The notes: generated from the sequence alone by a model not told the origin. Positions 1-7,433 are shown, numbered from the stretch's first letter. The stretch is 34,874 bases of DNA from an uncultured Clostridia bacterium (GCA_947625725.1 CANQPI010000020.1:1-34874); one strand, 5' to 3'. Translations and numbers: made by a program.

Positions 1-55
1 CGTTTGACACGGAATACCCGAATACCACTTCGTCCCTATCGCCTGCTTACGCAGA

Positions 56-289
56 CACTTCCCCTCTCGAAGGGGAAGCCGATACACAGTTACCAACTTT
101 GTTGCGGTACAAGTTGTCCAATCAGAGTTCCGACCTTTTTCACACAGGCGCGAGTGTATCCCCTGCAAAATAATCTGCAATGAGCGCCGCACACAAGTGG
201 AAAATTGTCTTTACCAAATCGTGTGCGGCGCGAATGAAGCCTTTTTGCAGGGGATGCCCGAGCCGCCAAACTTGCGCCTGGTCGGAAAA
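56..289. repeat. Dispersed palindromic repeat, copy 1 (near full length)
   Basis: This is noncoding DNA built from nested inverted repeats. The outer 13-bp arms are 158-170 and 243-255 (perfect, core CCCCTGCAAAA). The inner 11-bp arms are 184-194 and 221-231 (GCGCCGCACAC with its complement). Weaker complementarity extends outward to TTCCGACC near 128-135 and its complement near 279-286. Bases 56-135 closely match the left flank of copy 4 (from 32547), and 109-260 match copy 2 at 28480-28639. The right end reaches to within a few bases of the cyclophilin stop codon. A MITE-like or REP-like element is the likeliest explanation. Bases 1-55 show nothing recognisable. Confidence 0.85.
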
Positions 290-291
290 TT

Positions 292-813
292 CTAAATTTT
301 TTGCGGAGCGGGATATTCCTCTCCGTGAGTATCCACGCGCACCCTCGAAATGACTTGCGGACTGTACGGGCGGTCGCGAAAGTCGGTGTACTCGTCGGCG
401 ATCTCGTCCACCACGTCCATGCCGTCAGTCACTTTGCCGAATGCGGCGTACGCGCCGTCAAGGTGAGGAGCGTCGGCGTGCATGATAAAAAATTGACTGC
501 CCGCGCTGTTGGGATCCATTGCGCGCGCCATAGAGATAACTCCGCGCTCGTGCTTCAAGGTGTTGCCGTAACAACCGTTTTGTTTGAATTCTCCCTCGAT
601 ACGGTAGCCCGGTCCGCCCGTGCCCGTACCTTGGGGACAACCGCCTTGTATCATAAAACCGCGAATTACGCGGTGAAATATCAACCCGTCGTAAAAACCG
701 CCGTTTGCCAACGCGATAAAGTTGTTTACCGTGTTCGGCGCAAACTCGGGATACAGTTCCAAGGTGATTTTTTTGCCGTTTTTCATTGTTATGGTTGCGG
801 TGGGATTTTGCAT
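292..813 (-). CDS. ppiB: Cyclophilin-type peptidyl-prolyl cis-trans isomerase
   Basis: This 173-aa protein is a single cyclophilin domain that catalyses cis-trans isomerisation of Xaa-Pro bonds. No signal peptide is visible, so it is probably cytoplasmic. Family motifs seen are [13 protein letters not shown], the Gly-rich GTGTGGPGY loop, SQFFIM and [12 protein letters not shown]. The length is usual for bacterial single-domain cyclophilins. The start chosen is the ATG at 813 (MQNPTAT), because AAAGGAG lies about 7 nt upstream; an in-frame start six codons earlier has no such site. The gene is transcribed divergently from the aminopeptidase, from the promoter at 940-968, with a structured leader derived from the local repeat family. 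Its TAG stop at 292-294 abuts repeat copy 1. Confidence 0.95.
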   Translation of the reverse strand: MQNPTATITMKNGKKITLELYPEFAPNTVNNFIALANGGFYDGLIFHRVIRGFMIQGGCPQGTGTGGPGYRIEGEFKQNGCYGNTLKHERGVISMARAMDPNSAGSQFFIMHADAPHLDGAYAAFGKVTDGMDVVDEIADEYTDFRDRPYSPQVISRVRVDTHGEEYPAPQKI

Positions 814-869
814 ATTCTTACTCCTTTCCATTTGAGGTCAACGTTTCGACAACTACGGTCGCCCCGCCG

Positions 870-933
870 TTTTGCAGGGAATACCCGAGCGCAGTTAAAA
901 AATGTCCCGTCCTTGTTCACACGGGCGCTCGGT
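870..933 (-). repeat. Derived repeat fragment forming a hairpin at the 5' end of the cyclophilin mRNA
   Basis: The plus strand holds a right-arm fragment of the dispersed repeat (TTTTGCAGGGAATACCCGAGCGC) followed directly by a left-arm-like stretch (GTCCCGTCCTTGTTCACACGGGCG). Read on the minus strand, which is the mRNA sense, the predicted transcript starts near 933. It can then fold an outer stem of ACCGAGCGC (925-933) with GCGCTCGGGT (883-892). Nested inside is CCCGT with ACGGG (906-910 and 921-925), followed by six T residues (902-897). The nested part resembles an intrinsic terminator placed in a 5' leader. Confidence 0.6.
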
Positions 934-939
934 AAAAAT

Positions 940-968
940 ATTATAGCACCATCGTTGCGTTTTGACAA
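940..968 (-). promoter_or_regulatory. Sigma-A promoter of the cyclophilin gene
   Basis: On the minus strand, TTGTCA (968-963) is separated by 17 bp from TATAAT (945-940). The predicted start near 933 coincides with the first base of the leader hairpin. Confidence 0.8.
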
Positions 969-978
969 CGGCGTTTGA

Positions 979-1007
979 TTGACTTTGACTGCGCAAAATT
1001 GTATAAT
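979..1007 (+). promoter_or_regulatory. Sigma-A promoter of the M29 aminopeptidase gene
   Basis: TTGACT (979-984) and TATAAT (1002-1007) are separated by exactly 17 bp. The expected transcript start near 1014 leaves a leader of about 24 nt that contains GAGGTG before the ATG at 1038. The promoter is back-to-back with the cyclophilin promoter. Confidence 0.85.
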
Positions 1008-1037
1008 TGATTGAAAGATAATTTTCGAGGTGCTGAT

Positions 1038-2270
1038 ATGCTATCACAAAAACAATTGGAAAACTTTGCCGAACTTGCGGTGCGAGTCGGCGCAAACATG
1101 CAACAAGGTCAGGAAGTGGTTATTCGTTGCGACGTACAGTGTGCGGATTTTGCGCACCTGATCGCGCAAAAAGCCTACGAATTCGGCGCAAAGCGCGTAC
1201 ACATGCAATGGCGCGACGAGGTGTTGGGGCGCATAGAAATGTTGAACGCCTCCGAGGAAACCCTGTCCCAAGTGCCGGAATATCTGCTTGCGCAAAGCGA
1301 CTACTACATCAAACACAACGTCTGCCTGATAAGCATTTCCGCTGGCGACCCCAACATTTTGAAAGGTTGCGACCCAAACAAGATCAAAACGAGCAATCTT
1401 GCCAACATGCAAGCCAACAAGGAATTTCGCAACGCCACTATGAGCAATTTGCTGCGTTGGACGATTGTTTCCATTCCCACGCGCGCCTGGGCGCAACAGG
1501 TGTTTGCGGGCGAAGATCCCGACGTAGCCGTGGACAAAATGTGGAACGCCATAGGTCGCATAATGCGTTTGGACGCCGACAACCCCACGGAAGCCTGGCG
1601 CAAACACATTGACACATTGCACCGCCGCGCGCGTTTTCTCAACGAGCATAACTTCGAATACATACATTTGACAAACGCTCACGGCACGGATCTGCGCGTG
1701 GGACTAGCGACGGATCACCAATGGATCGCCGCGGAAGAAATGGGTCAAGACGGCATACCTTTTACCGCAAACATGCCCACCGAGGAGATATTTACCGCGC
1801 CGCACAACCGCAAAATCGACGGAAAAGTGGTAAACGCTTTGCCTCTGGTTAACAGCGGCAACGTGATAGACGGGTTTGAGATAGTTTTCCGCGAGGGACG
1901 CGTAGTTGACTACCAAGCCAAAGTCGGCTACGACGCGCTCAAAAACATTTTGACTACGGACGACGGCGTGCTCAGTTTGGGCGAGATCGCGTTGATAGGC
2001 AAACACTCACCTATTGCGGAGAGCGGAATACTGTTTTACAACACGCTGTTCGACGAAAACGCAAGTTGTCACCTTGCGTTCGGAGCGAGTTATCCCACCA
2101 CCGTCAAAGGCGGCAACGAAATGACGGACGAACAACTCGCCGCGCATGGAATGAACCAAAGCCTGCAACACGTGGACTTTATGGTAGGCACCAAAGATAT
2201 CGACATAGACGGCATTGCCTACGACGGCAGCGTCACGCCGCTGTTCCGCGACGGCGAATGGGTGATTTGA
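1038..2270 (+). CDS. M29-family metallo-aminopeptidase (AmpS/PepS/AmpT type)
   Basis: This 410-aa protein is an M29 aminopeptidase, a two-metal enzyme that removes N-terminal residues from peptides. The length fits the family. Conserved C-terminal features are visible: the Glu of LSLGEIALI, the motif NTLFDENASCHLAFG with its His, and HVDFMVGTKDIDIDG with the His-x-Asp metal ligands. The N-terminal NFAELAVRVGANMQQGQEV region is also typical. No signal peptide is visible, so it probably acts in the cytoplasm on peptides taken up or released by proteolysis. The ATG at 1038 was chosen because GAGGTG lies 5-10 nt upstream; the in-frame codon at 1011 lies at the end of the promoter. It is monocistronic, with its own promoter and a terminator directly after it. 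Confidence 0.95.
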   Translation: MLSQKQLENFAELAVRVGANMQQGQEVVIRCDVQCADFAHLIAQKAYEFGAKRVHMQWRDEVLGRIEMLNASEETLSQVPEYLLAQSDYYIKHNVCLISISAGDPNILKGCDPNKIKTSNLANMQANKEFRNATMSNLLRWTIVSIPTRAWAQQVFAGEDPDVAVDKMWNAIGRIMRLDADNPTEAWRKHIDTLHRRARFLNEHNFEYIHLTNAHGTDLRVGLATDHQWIAAEEMGQDGIPFTANMPTEEIFTAPHNRKIDGKVVNALPLVNSGNVIDGFEIVFREGRVVDYQAKVGYDALKNILTTDDGVLSLGEIALIGKHSPIAESGILFYNTLFDENASCHLAFGASYPTTVKGGNEMTDEQLAAHGMNQSLQHVDFMVGTKDIDIDGIAYDGSVTPLFRDGEWVI

Positions 2271-2295
2271 CGACATAACTAATGTTATAAAACAC

Positions 2296-2336
2296 AAAAC
2301 AAGGACCTGCATTTACCCGCAAGTCCTTGTTTTTTG
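2296..2336 (+). terminator. Intrinsic terminator after the aminopeptidase gene
   Basis: The stem AAAACAAGGAC (2296-2306) pairs with GTCCTTGTTTT (2323-2333) and is followed by T residues. The A-rich left flank means it could also stop minus-strand transcripts from the converging lipoprotein gene. Confidence 0.85.
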
Positions 2337-2378
2337 CACCCCATATAGGGATTTTTGCCAATGACAGCCAAGATTTTT

Positions 2379-2828
2379 TTATTGCGCGTCCTTGATGGCT
2401 TGTTTTGTGCCGAAGTAGACTACGCTGCCATCCTTGCCGATCTCAAAGCCGTCAAAGTCTTTGTACTCTGTTTTGAGCGCGTCCAACTCGGTTTTGTTAG
2501 CCGTCCAAAACTTGTCTGCGACCTTGCTGTCCTTGAAATAGTAGATATAAACAAAGTTTTCCGCAGTATCCTGCCCCGCGCCGCCCTTTGTGGCGGCTAT
2601 CATGGCGACCAACTCGCCCGCGGTGATCTTCATTTCGTCGCTCATGCTATCCAATTCCGCCTGCGCTTCGAGGTCGTTGTCACCTATTGTCGCTTCGACG
2701 GAGTAGTTTTTTTCTTCCAATGTTTGCTTTGTCGCCTTGGGATTGTTTGACATGCCGCAAGCGGTCAACGCGACGGCGACAAGCGCGACTATCGAAACAA
2801 GAGCCAACAGCGTGATGTGTCGTTTCAT
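2379..2828 (-). CDS. Small lipoprotein of unknown function
   Basis: This 149-aa protein has an N-terminal lipoprotein signal: MKRH, then a hydrophobic stretch, then the lipobox LTAC with the acylated Cys at residue 24. It is therefore expected to be membrane-anchored on the outer face. The mature part is Lys-, Asp- and Glu-rich. It ends in an alternating pattern of aromatic and charged residues (FVYIYYFKDSKVADKFW, DGSVVYFGTKQAIKDAQ), suggesting a small alpha/beta fold. No family was recognised. GGAGG lies 8 nt before the ATG. It has its own promoter and faces the aminopeptidase terminator, so it is probably monocistronic. Confidence 0.85.
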   Translation of the reverse strand: MKRHITLLALVSIVALVAVALTACGMSNNPKATKQTLEEKNYSVEATIGDNDLEAQAELDSMSDEMKITAGELVAMIAATKGGAGQDTAENFVYIYYFKDSKVADKFWTANKTELDALKTEYKDFDGFEIGKDGSVVYFGTKQAIKDAQ

Positions 2829-2876
2829 AAAAAAACCTCCAAATCCGTTTTGAAGGTAGTTTGTGCATTACGGGAT

Positions 2877-2904
2877 ATTTTATTCAACGTCGCAACTGTT
2901 TCAA
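2877..2904 (-). promoter_or_regulatory. Probable sigma-A promoter of the lipoprotein gene
   Basis: On the minus strand, TTGAAA (2904-2899) and TAAAAT (2882-2877) are separated by 16 bp, about 50 bp upstream of the ATG at 2828. Confidence 0.55.
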
Positions 2905-2940
2905 ACCCCTCGCTACTATCGCTCGCGTGAGTTTACTTTA

Positions 2941-2970
2941 CAACAAAACGACCCGATACATTCGAGTCGC
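2941..2970 (-). terminator. Terminator at the end of the ecf-truA operon
   Basis: On the minus strand an 8-bp stem (2969-2962 with 2956-2949, one G-T pair) encloses a 5-nt loop and is followed by TTTTGTTG. It lies about 75 bp after the small membrane-protein gene. Confidence 0.65.
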
Positions 2971-3042
2971 TCAAATTACGATTTCAAAACAAAAGTAAAA
3001 GCGTGTGAGCAAACAAATAAAATGCGCGTGACGTACTTGCCC

Positions 3043-3390
3043 TCAGGCTTCGTCCGAGCGGGGATTGCGGTCGCGCACCGTTTCGCAGATTCCATCCACA
3101 ACAAGCAAAATCAATTCCACGGGTACAAGCGCGACAAAAACGAGCAACACTCCGCACACGATCCAGCAGGTCGCCCACTGTTCAAACCCGTTCAAATTGC
3201 GTTTGGGTTTGCAAAACGTCACTCCGATAGCGACGAACAGTTGCGCAAGCAACAACGCCGCCCCGCCCCCGTACAGGCAATACGCTACCGTCGGATAATG
3301 CGCAAGCAAACAACTTGCCGCAACAATACAGCCGACAGCCGTTACTATCAACGCATAAAATACAACTCTACATGCAATTTTTCCCTTCAT
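3043..3390 (-). CDS. Small membrane protein, unknown function
   Basis: This 115-aa protein was not recognised as a known family. It shows three hydrophobic helices, at roughly residues 7-27, 34-57 and 73-99. The loop between the second and third carries CKPKRNLNGFEQ, and the tail is charged (RDRNPRSDEA). The ATG at 3390 was chosen because GGGGTG precedes it at good spacing; a TTG six codons earlier lacks a ribosome-binding site. It starts 23 bp after the truA stop and is probably the last gene of the ecf-truA operon. In many Bacillota this position is held by rplM and rpsI. Confidence 0.75.
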   Translation of the reverse strand: MKGKIACRVVFYALIVTAVGCIVAASCLLAHYPTVAYCLYGGGAALLLAQLFVAIGVTFCKPKRNLNGFEQWATCWIVCGVLLVFVALVPVELILLVVDGICETVRDRNPRSDEA

Positions 3391-3413
3391 ATTTTCACCC
3401 CGCGACAATGTGT

Positions 3414-4148
3414 TCAGTAGAAAACGCGTTCAAGAGTAAGTCCCTTGGCGGGCAAAGTGCGTATTTTCAGTTTCGTCCCGTTTAGCATGGCGACAACGTC
3501 GTCGCAAGATTTGTTGCCCTTGCCCACTTCTACCAGCAGTCCGCACATTATACGCACTTGATTGTACAAAAATGCGTTGCCGTTGACGACAAAACATATC
3601 GTTCCGTCGCCGTTGTCCGTCACTTGAAAACTGTTTACCGTGCGGACGGTGCCTTTCAGATTGCTACCCGACTTTTGAAACGCGGCAAAGTCGTGCGTAC
3701 CCACAAGTAACGCCGCCGCGCGTTGCATTGCCGCAACGTCGAGAGGACGGTAAATTTGCGTATGGTCTACGTCCAAAGTGGGTCGGCGAGCGGCGGATAC
3801 GTAAACGCGGTAACAGTATGTTTTGGACGTGGCGGAAAATCGCGCGTCAAAATCGTCGTCCGCTTCCTCTGCGGAAGTCACCGCAACGCTCGCGGGCAAA
3901 GCCAGATTGACGCCCAAACACAGTTTGTAGCAGTTGACGGGTTTGTCAACGACGAAATGCGCCACTTGCCCCTTGGCATGAACGCCCACGTCCGTGCGCC
4001 CTGCGGCATAGATACGCACAAAATCACGGTCAAAGTACTTGCCCAAAGCGCGTTCCACCGCGTCCTGCACCGAATTGCCGTTTTTTTGGCTTTGCCAACC
4101 GCAAAAATCCGTGCCCACATATTCGATTGTAAGTTTGATTTTTGTCAT
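3414..4148 (-). CDS. truA: tRNA pseudouridine(38-40) synthase TruA
   Basis: This 244-aa protein converts uridines 38-40 of the tRNA anticodon stem-loop to pseudouridine. It has the usual family length. The N-terminal strand IKLTIEYVGTDFCGWQ and the catalytic motif AAGRTDVGVHAKGQVAHF, with the nucleophilic Asp, are clear. So are FDARFSATSKTYCYRVY, YNQVRIMCGLLVEVGKG and the C-terminal PAKGLTLERVFY. The ATG at 4148 gives the canonical N terminus; an upstream in-frame TTG at 4184 has no Shine-Dalgarno sequence. The gene lies about 107 bp after ecfT in the same direction, the usual position of truA in Bacillota ECF operons. No clear separate promoter was seen in the gap. Confidence 0.95.
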   Translation of the reverse strand: MTKIKLTIEYVGTDFCGWQSQKNGNSVQDAVERALGKYFDRDFVRIYAAGRTDVGVHAKGQVAHFVVDKPVNCYKLCLGVNLALPASVAVTSAEEADDDFDARFSATSKTYCYRVYVSAARRPTLDVDHTQIYRPLDVAAMQRAAALLVGTHDFAAFQKSGSNLKGTVRTVNSFQVTDNGDGTICFVVNGNAFLYNQVRIMCGLLVEVGKGNKSCDDVVAMLNGTKLKIRTLPAKGLTLERVFY

Positions 4149-4255
4149 AAATTTCTTGCAACGCCGCTTTGCATATTCCGTCAAGCGACATGACTTATCT
4201 ACACGAACCGACAGTGACTAAAACACGCCGTCCGCAACGCATTGACGATTGATTT

Positions 4256-5119
4256 TCAGTAATACAGCCAGGTAATGTCGCCCCATTTTTTCGCCATGCC
4301 GTACAGCAAAAACACTCCCGTAAAAAACGCGACCGCGACAAAACCCGCCACAAAATCGCGCCAGGACAGTTTCATCACGCGCATACAGGTGCGTTTGGTC
4401 GCGCCCTCGTAGCAGCGGCTGTTCATGGCGTTGGCAAGTTCCTCCGCTCGGCGAAAACCGCCCACCAACAGAGGAATGAGTATCGGCACAAAGGCTTTGG
4501 CGCGTTTGACGAGTCCGCCCGTGTCGAAATCCGCGCCGCGCGCCTTTTGCGCGCGAATTATGCGGTCCGTTTCCTCTATGAGGCTGGGAATAAAACTCAA
4601 CGTAAGGCTCATTATCAAAGCGAACTCATGCACGGGAAACCTGATTATGCGCAGAGGTTTCAGCAAACTTTCCACCGCGTGAGTGAGATCCACGGGCGTT
4701 GTCGTGAGCGTCAAAATCGACGAGCCCATAACCAACATCACCAATCTCAGAAAGAGTTTCCCCGCTTTGATAAGTCCGTTGGCGTAGATCTCTATCGTAA
4801 AACCGTTCCACGGCGACCACGACCAAAGCGGTTGTTCCGCGTCATTTGCGCCCTTGGTAAACAGTATATTAATCACCGCCGTCAGCACCAACAAAACAAT
4901 AATGCCCTTGATGGATTTGAATACCGATCTCAGCGGAACGCGCGCTATCAATATCACCGTCAGCAAATACACGGCGACAAAGCCGAACACGACAAAACTC
5001 TTTACAAAGAAGATCCCCACCATAAACAGCAACGTCAGCAGGAGTTTTACGCGTGCGTCCATTTTGTGAACAAAGGAATCGGCAAGGTAGTACTGACCGA
5101 ACGTTACGTCCCTAAACAT
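4256..5119 (-). CDS. ecfT: ECF transporter transmembrane component EcfT
   Basis: This 287-aa membrane protein is the shared T-component of an energy-coupling factor transporter, which links ATPases to exchangeable vitamin- or metal-binding S-components. It has hydrophobic segments near residues 25-65, 72-90, 125-150 and at the C terminus. The coupling-helix motif QKARGADF is present, as is a second, slightly altered one, NSRCYEGA. The start is the ATG at 5119 with AAGGGAGG about 7 nt upstream. It overlaps the ecfA2 stop by 8 bp, which implies translational coupling. No S-component gene is nearby, so this is a group II (shared) ECF module. Confidence 0.95.
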   Translation of the reverse strand: MFRDVTFGQYYLADSFVHKMDARVKLLLTLLFMVGIFFVKSFVVFGFVAVYLLTVILIARVPLRSVFKSIKGIIVLLVLTAVINILFTKGANDAEQPLWSWSPWNGFTIEIYANGLIKAGKLFLRLVMLVMGSSILTLTTTPVDLTHAVESLLKPLRIIRFPVHEFALIMSLTLSFIPSLIEETDRIIRAQKARGADFDTGGLVKRAKAFVPILIPLLVGGFRRAEELANAMNSRCYEGATKRTCMRVMKLSWRDFVAGFVAVAFFTGVFLLYGMAKKWGDITWLYY

Positions 5120-6029
5120 TGCGCGCCTCCCTTTGCCAAAGCGTTGCGGCAAGCACCTCGTCCACCGTTTTGCATTTATCGGGTATGCGCACGCCGTTGC
5201 GCTCCAATTCGTTGCAGAAAGCCGCCATTGCGGGGACTTCCAGATTCATAGACTCTATCTCGCTCTCCAAACGGAACAGTTCGCGCGGACTTGCGTCATA
5301 GGCGATCATGCCGTCGCGAAACACAATTACGCGATTGGCATTTTCGTACACTTCGTTCATGTCGTGCGACACCATGATGACGGTCACGCCCTGTTCGACG
5401 TTGAGTTTTTTTACCAAAGAAAGCACTTCGCTCTTGCCGCGAGGGTCCAAACCCGCGGTAGGCTCGTCCAAAACAAGTATTTGCGGTTTCATTGCCAGCA
5501 CTCCGGCAAGCGCAACGCGACGTTTTTCGCCGCCGGAAAGGTCGAACGGCGACTTGTCCTTGATTTTGTCAAATTCCAAACCGACAAGTTCCAGGGCGTC
5601 TTTCGCCATTGTTTGCCGCTGTTCCTTGTCTATGCCGAAGTTTTTCAGCCCAAAGCACACGTCGGCAAGCACCGTATCGGCAAAAAGTTGATATTCGGGG
5701 TACTGAAACACCATGCCGACGTTTTGACGGAGTTTTTTGAGGTCGGGCTTTTTTGCCGCGAGATCCTGCTCCAACACAAACAAATTGCCGCTCTGAACGC
5801 GAATGAGCGCGTTGAGGTGTTGCACAAACGTGGTTTTGCCGCTGCCCGTGTGTCCCACTATCGCCACGAACTCGCCCTTGCCGACCGTCAAATTTATGTC
5901 CGCGAGAGCGTGCTTGGCAAAAGGCGACTTGGGATTGTACGTAAAGTTTAGGTCTTGCGCAAAAATTGCCGCGTTTTGGGGCGGTTGCGCTTTGGGAATT
6001 ACTTTACTTTTTCTCGAAGTTCTTGACAT
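5112..6029 (-). CDS. ecfA2: ECF transporter ATPase EcfA2
   Basis: This 305-aa ABC ATPase is the second ATP-binding subunit of the ECF transporter. Seen in order are Walker A GHTGSGKTT, the Q-loop region VFQYPEYQLF, the signature LSGGEKRR, Walker B ILVLDEPTAGLDP with the catalytic Glu, and the switch His in MVSHDM. About 20 basic and Pro/Gln-rich residues precede the conserved domain. GGGAGG lies about 6 nt before the ATG. The start overlaps the 3' end of ecfA1 by 31 bp and the stop overlaps ecfT by 8 bp, so the three genes are coupled. Confidence 0.95.
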   Translation of the reverse strand: MSRTSRKSKVIPKAQPPQNAAIFAQDLNFTYNPKSPFAKHALADINLTVGKGEFVAIVGHTGSGKTTFVQHLNALIRVQSGNLFVLEQDLAAKKPDLKKLRQNVGMVFQYPEYQLFADTVLADVCFGLKNFGIDKEQRQTMAKDALELVGLEFDKIKDKSPFDLSGGEKRRVALAGVLAMKPQILVLDEPTAGLDPRGKSEVLSLVKKLNVEQGVTVIMVSHDMNEVYENANRVIVFRDGMIAYDASPRELFRLESEIESMNLEVPAMAAFCNELERNGVRIPDKCKTVDEVLAATLWQREARNV

Positions 6030-6859
6030 ACGTCGCCTCCCAATTTGCGCGCGTCACGGCAATGCGCGTCCACGTCGAATCCCGCCGCGCAAAGTTTGCT
6101 TGCCAATTCCACCGTGCGCGGGGCTTTGAGTCCCACCTCGTCCAACAATTGCTTGTTGTCGAAAATTTCGTTGGGAGTACCCTGCGCCACAACGCGACCG
6201 CCGTTCATAACGACCACGCTGTCGCAATCCAAAACCTCCTCCATAAAGTGCGTAATGAGTATCACGGTCATTCCCTGCTTGTTGAGTTTGTGAGCGACTT
6301 CCAACACTTCGCGCCTGCCGAGAGGGTCCAACATGGCGGTCGATTCGTCCAAAACAAGCACCTTGGGACGTATAGCCAACGCTCCCGCGATAGCAATACG
6401 CTGTTTTTGTCCGCCGCTGAGTTTGTGAGGGGAGTTTTTGGCAAAGTCGCGCATGCCCACCTGATCGAGCGCTTCGTAAACGCGCTCCGCTATCTCAGGT
6501 TGAGCAACGCCCAAGTTTTCCGGACCGAAAGCGACGTCCTCCTCCACAATGCTTGCCACCATTTGGTTGTCGGGGTTCTGAAACACCATGCCGATGTTTT
6601 TGCGTATCTCAAAAAGATTTTCCTTTTTCGAACTGTCCAAACCGCACACCGTCACAGTACCCGTCACGGGCAACAACAGCGCGTTCAGCAACTTGGCAAG
6701 AGTGCTTTTGCCGCAACCGTTGTGTCCGACCAAAGCGACAAAACTGCCCTCCTCTATCGACAGGGTAACGTCCTCGACGCCCATAGCGCGCCCGACGGTT
6801 CCGTCCTCGTTGTAAGCCTTGTAGTAAAAACTTACGTTGTCAAGTTTGATAATTTTCAT
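5999..6859 (-). CDS. ecfA1: ECF transporter ATPase EcfA1
   Basis: This 286-aa ABC ATPase pairs with EcfA2. Motifs seen are Walker A GHNGCGKST, VFQNPDNQMV, the signature LSGGQKQR, Walker B VLVLDESTAMLDP and the switch His in LITHFM. The Walker-B extension reads DEST rather than the commoner DEPT. The ATG at 6859 (MKIIKLDNVSF) matches the family N terminus. An earlier in-frame ATG at 6869-6871 overlaps the -10 box of the promoter and so should not be transcribed. No Shine-Dalgarno precedes 6859, and the predicted transcript starts within a few bases of it, so the first gene of this operon looks nearly leaderless. Confidence 0.95.
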   Translation of the reverse strand: MKIIKLDNVSFYYKAYNEDGTVGRAMGVEDVTLSIEEGSFVALVGHNGCGKSTLAKLLNALLLPVTGTVTVCGLDSSKKENLFEIRKNIGMVFQNPDNQMVASIVEEDVAFGPENLGVAQPEIAERVYEALDQVGMRDFAKNSPHKLSGGQKQRIAIAGALAIRPKVLVLDESTAMLDPLGRREVLEVAHKLNKQGMTVILITHFMEEVLDCDSVVVMNGGRVVAQGTPNEIFDNKQLLDEVGLKAPRTVELASKLCAAGFDVDAHCRDARKLGGDVCQELREKVK

Positions 6860-6869
6860 AGATGATTTC

Positions 6870-6898
6870 ATTGTATCAAATAACGCAAATTTTGGCAA
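6870..6898 (-). promoter_or_regulatory. Sigma-A promoter of the ecfA1-ecfA2-ecfT-truA operon
   Basis: On the minus strand, TTGCCA (6898-6893) is separated by 17 bp from TACAAT (6875-6870). Only 10 bp separate the -10 box from the ecfA1 ATG at 6859. Confidence 0.75.
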
Positions 6899-6899
6899 C

Positions 6900-6935
6900 A
6901 AAAAAGCGCACCGAGTTGTTGCGGGGCGCATTTTG
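6900..6935 (-). terminator. Terminator-like hairpin just upstream of the ecf promoter
   Basis: On the minus strand, GCGCCCC (6930-6924) pairs with GGTGCGC (6913-6907) with one mismatch, followed by a run of T residues (6906-6901). It ends about 3 bp before the ecf -35 box and so would insulate the operon from upstream minus-strand transcription. Confidence 0.55.
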
Positions 6936-7025
6936 TCCGTATCCGCGTTGCGAAAAGCCCGAGTTTGCGTTGTCCGTTTGTGCCGAAAACGTTCCGCAAA
7001 ACCTGCCGCTAAGGCAATATTTTGT

Positions 7026-7054
7026 TTGACATTTGGGCGCGATTGCGCTACAAT
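7026..7054 (+). promoter_or_regulatory. Sigma-A promoter of rnpB
   Basis: A consensus TTGACA (7026-7031) is separated by 17 bp from TACAAT (7049-7054). Start of transcription is expected near 7061. Confidence 0.9.
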
Positions 7055-7060
7055 CTAGCG

Positions 7061-7391
7061 GTAAGAGACAGCCGGACGGTTGCGTGGGGCAACTCACGAG
7101 GAAAGTCCGAGCACCACAGAGCAAGAGTGCAGGCTAACGGCCTGTGAAGGCGACTTCAAGGACAGTGCAACAGAAATATACCGCGGCGTTAGCGCCGTAA
7201 GGGTGGAAATGCAGGGTAAGAGCCTACAAACGCATTGGTGACAATGCGTTCATGTAAACCCCACTCGGTGCAAGAAATGAGATCAAATGCCTGCTCGGCA
7301 TCTCGACATATTCGCTTGACGCTATCGGTAACGATAGTGCTAGACAGATAACCGTCTAATACAGAACTCGGCTTACAGACTGACCTCTTAC
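7061..7391 (+). ncRNA. rnpB: RNase P RNA (rnpB), type A-like
   Basis: This is the catalytic RNA of ribonuclease P, which trims the 5' leader of tRNA precursors. The hallmark blocks are present in order: GAGGAAAGTCCGAGCACCACAGAGC near 7098-7122, GTGCAACAGAAATATACCGC near 7166-7185, GTAAGGGTGGAAA near 7197-7209, GTAAACCCCAC near 7255-7265, AGACAGATAACCGTCTAATACAG near 7343-7365 and the 3' half of the core, CTCGGCTTACAG. The 5' end GTAAGAG (7061-7067) is complementary to CTCTTAC (7385-7391), giving helix P1 and fixing both ends. The length of about 331 nt is slightly short. Promoter and terminator flank it directly, so it is a stand-alone transcript. Confidence 0.95.
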
Positions 7392-7397
7392 GTTTGT

Positions 7398-7433
7398 CAA
7401 GTCCCTCGGGCAAAACCCGAGGGACTTGTTTTG
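7398..7433 (+). terminator. Intrinsic terminator of rnpB
   Basis: A perfect 10-bp stem, GTCCCTCGGG (7401-7410) with CCCGAGGGAC (7416-7425), encloses a 5-nt loop and is followed by TTGTTTTG. The 7434-7642 interval beyond it holds no gene, only a short CCGCCG/CGGCGG hairpin at 7608-7623. Confidence 0.9.

Noticed and set aside
2863-3420. 185-codon plus-strand ORF between the lipoprotein and truA
   Set aside because: It is antisense to the small membrane-protein gene and the operon terminator, and its peptide is Arg/Gln-rich with no motif.
4149-4255. Separate promoter for truA
   Set aside because: No pair with acceptable -35, -10 and spacing was found in the gap, so co-transcription with ecfT is simpler.
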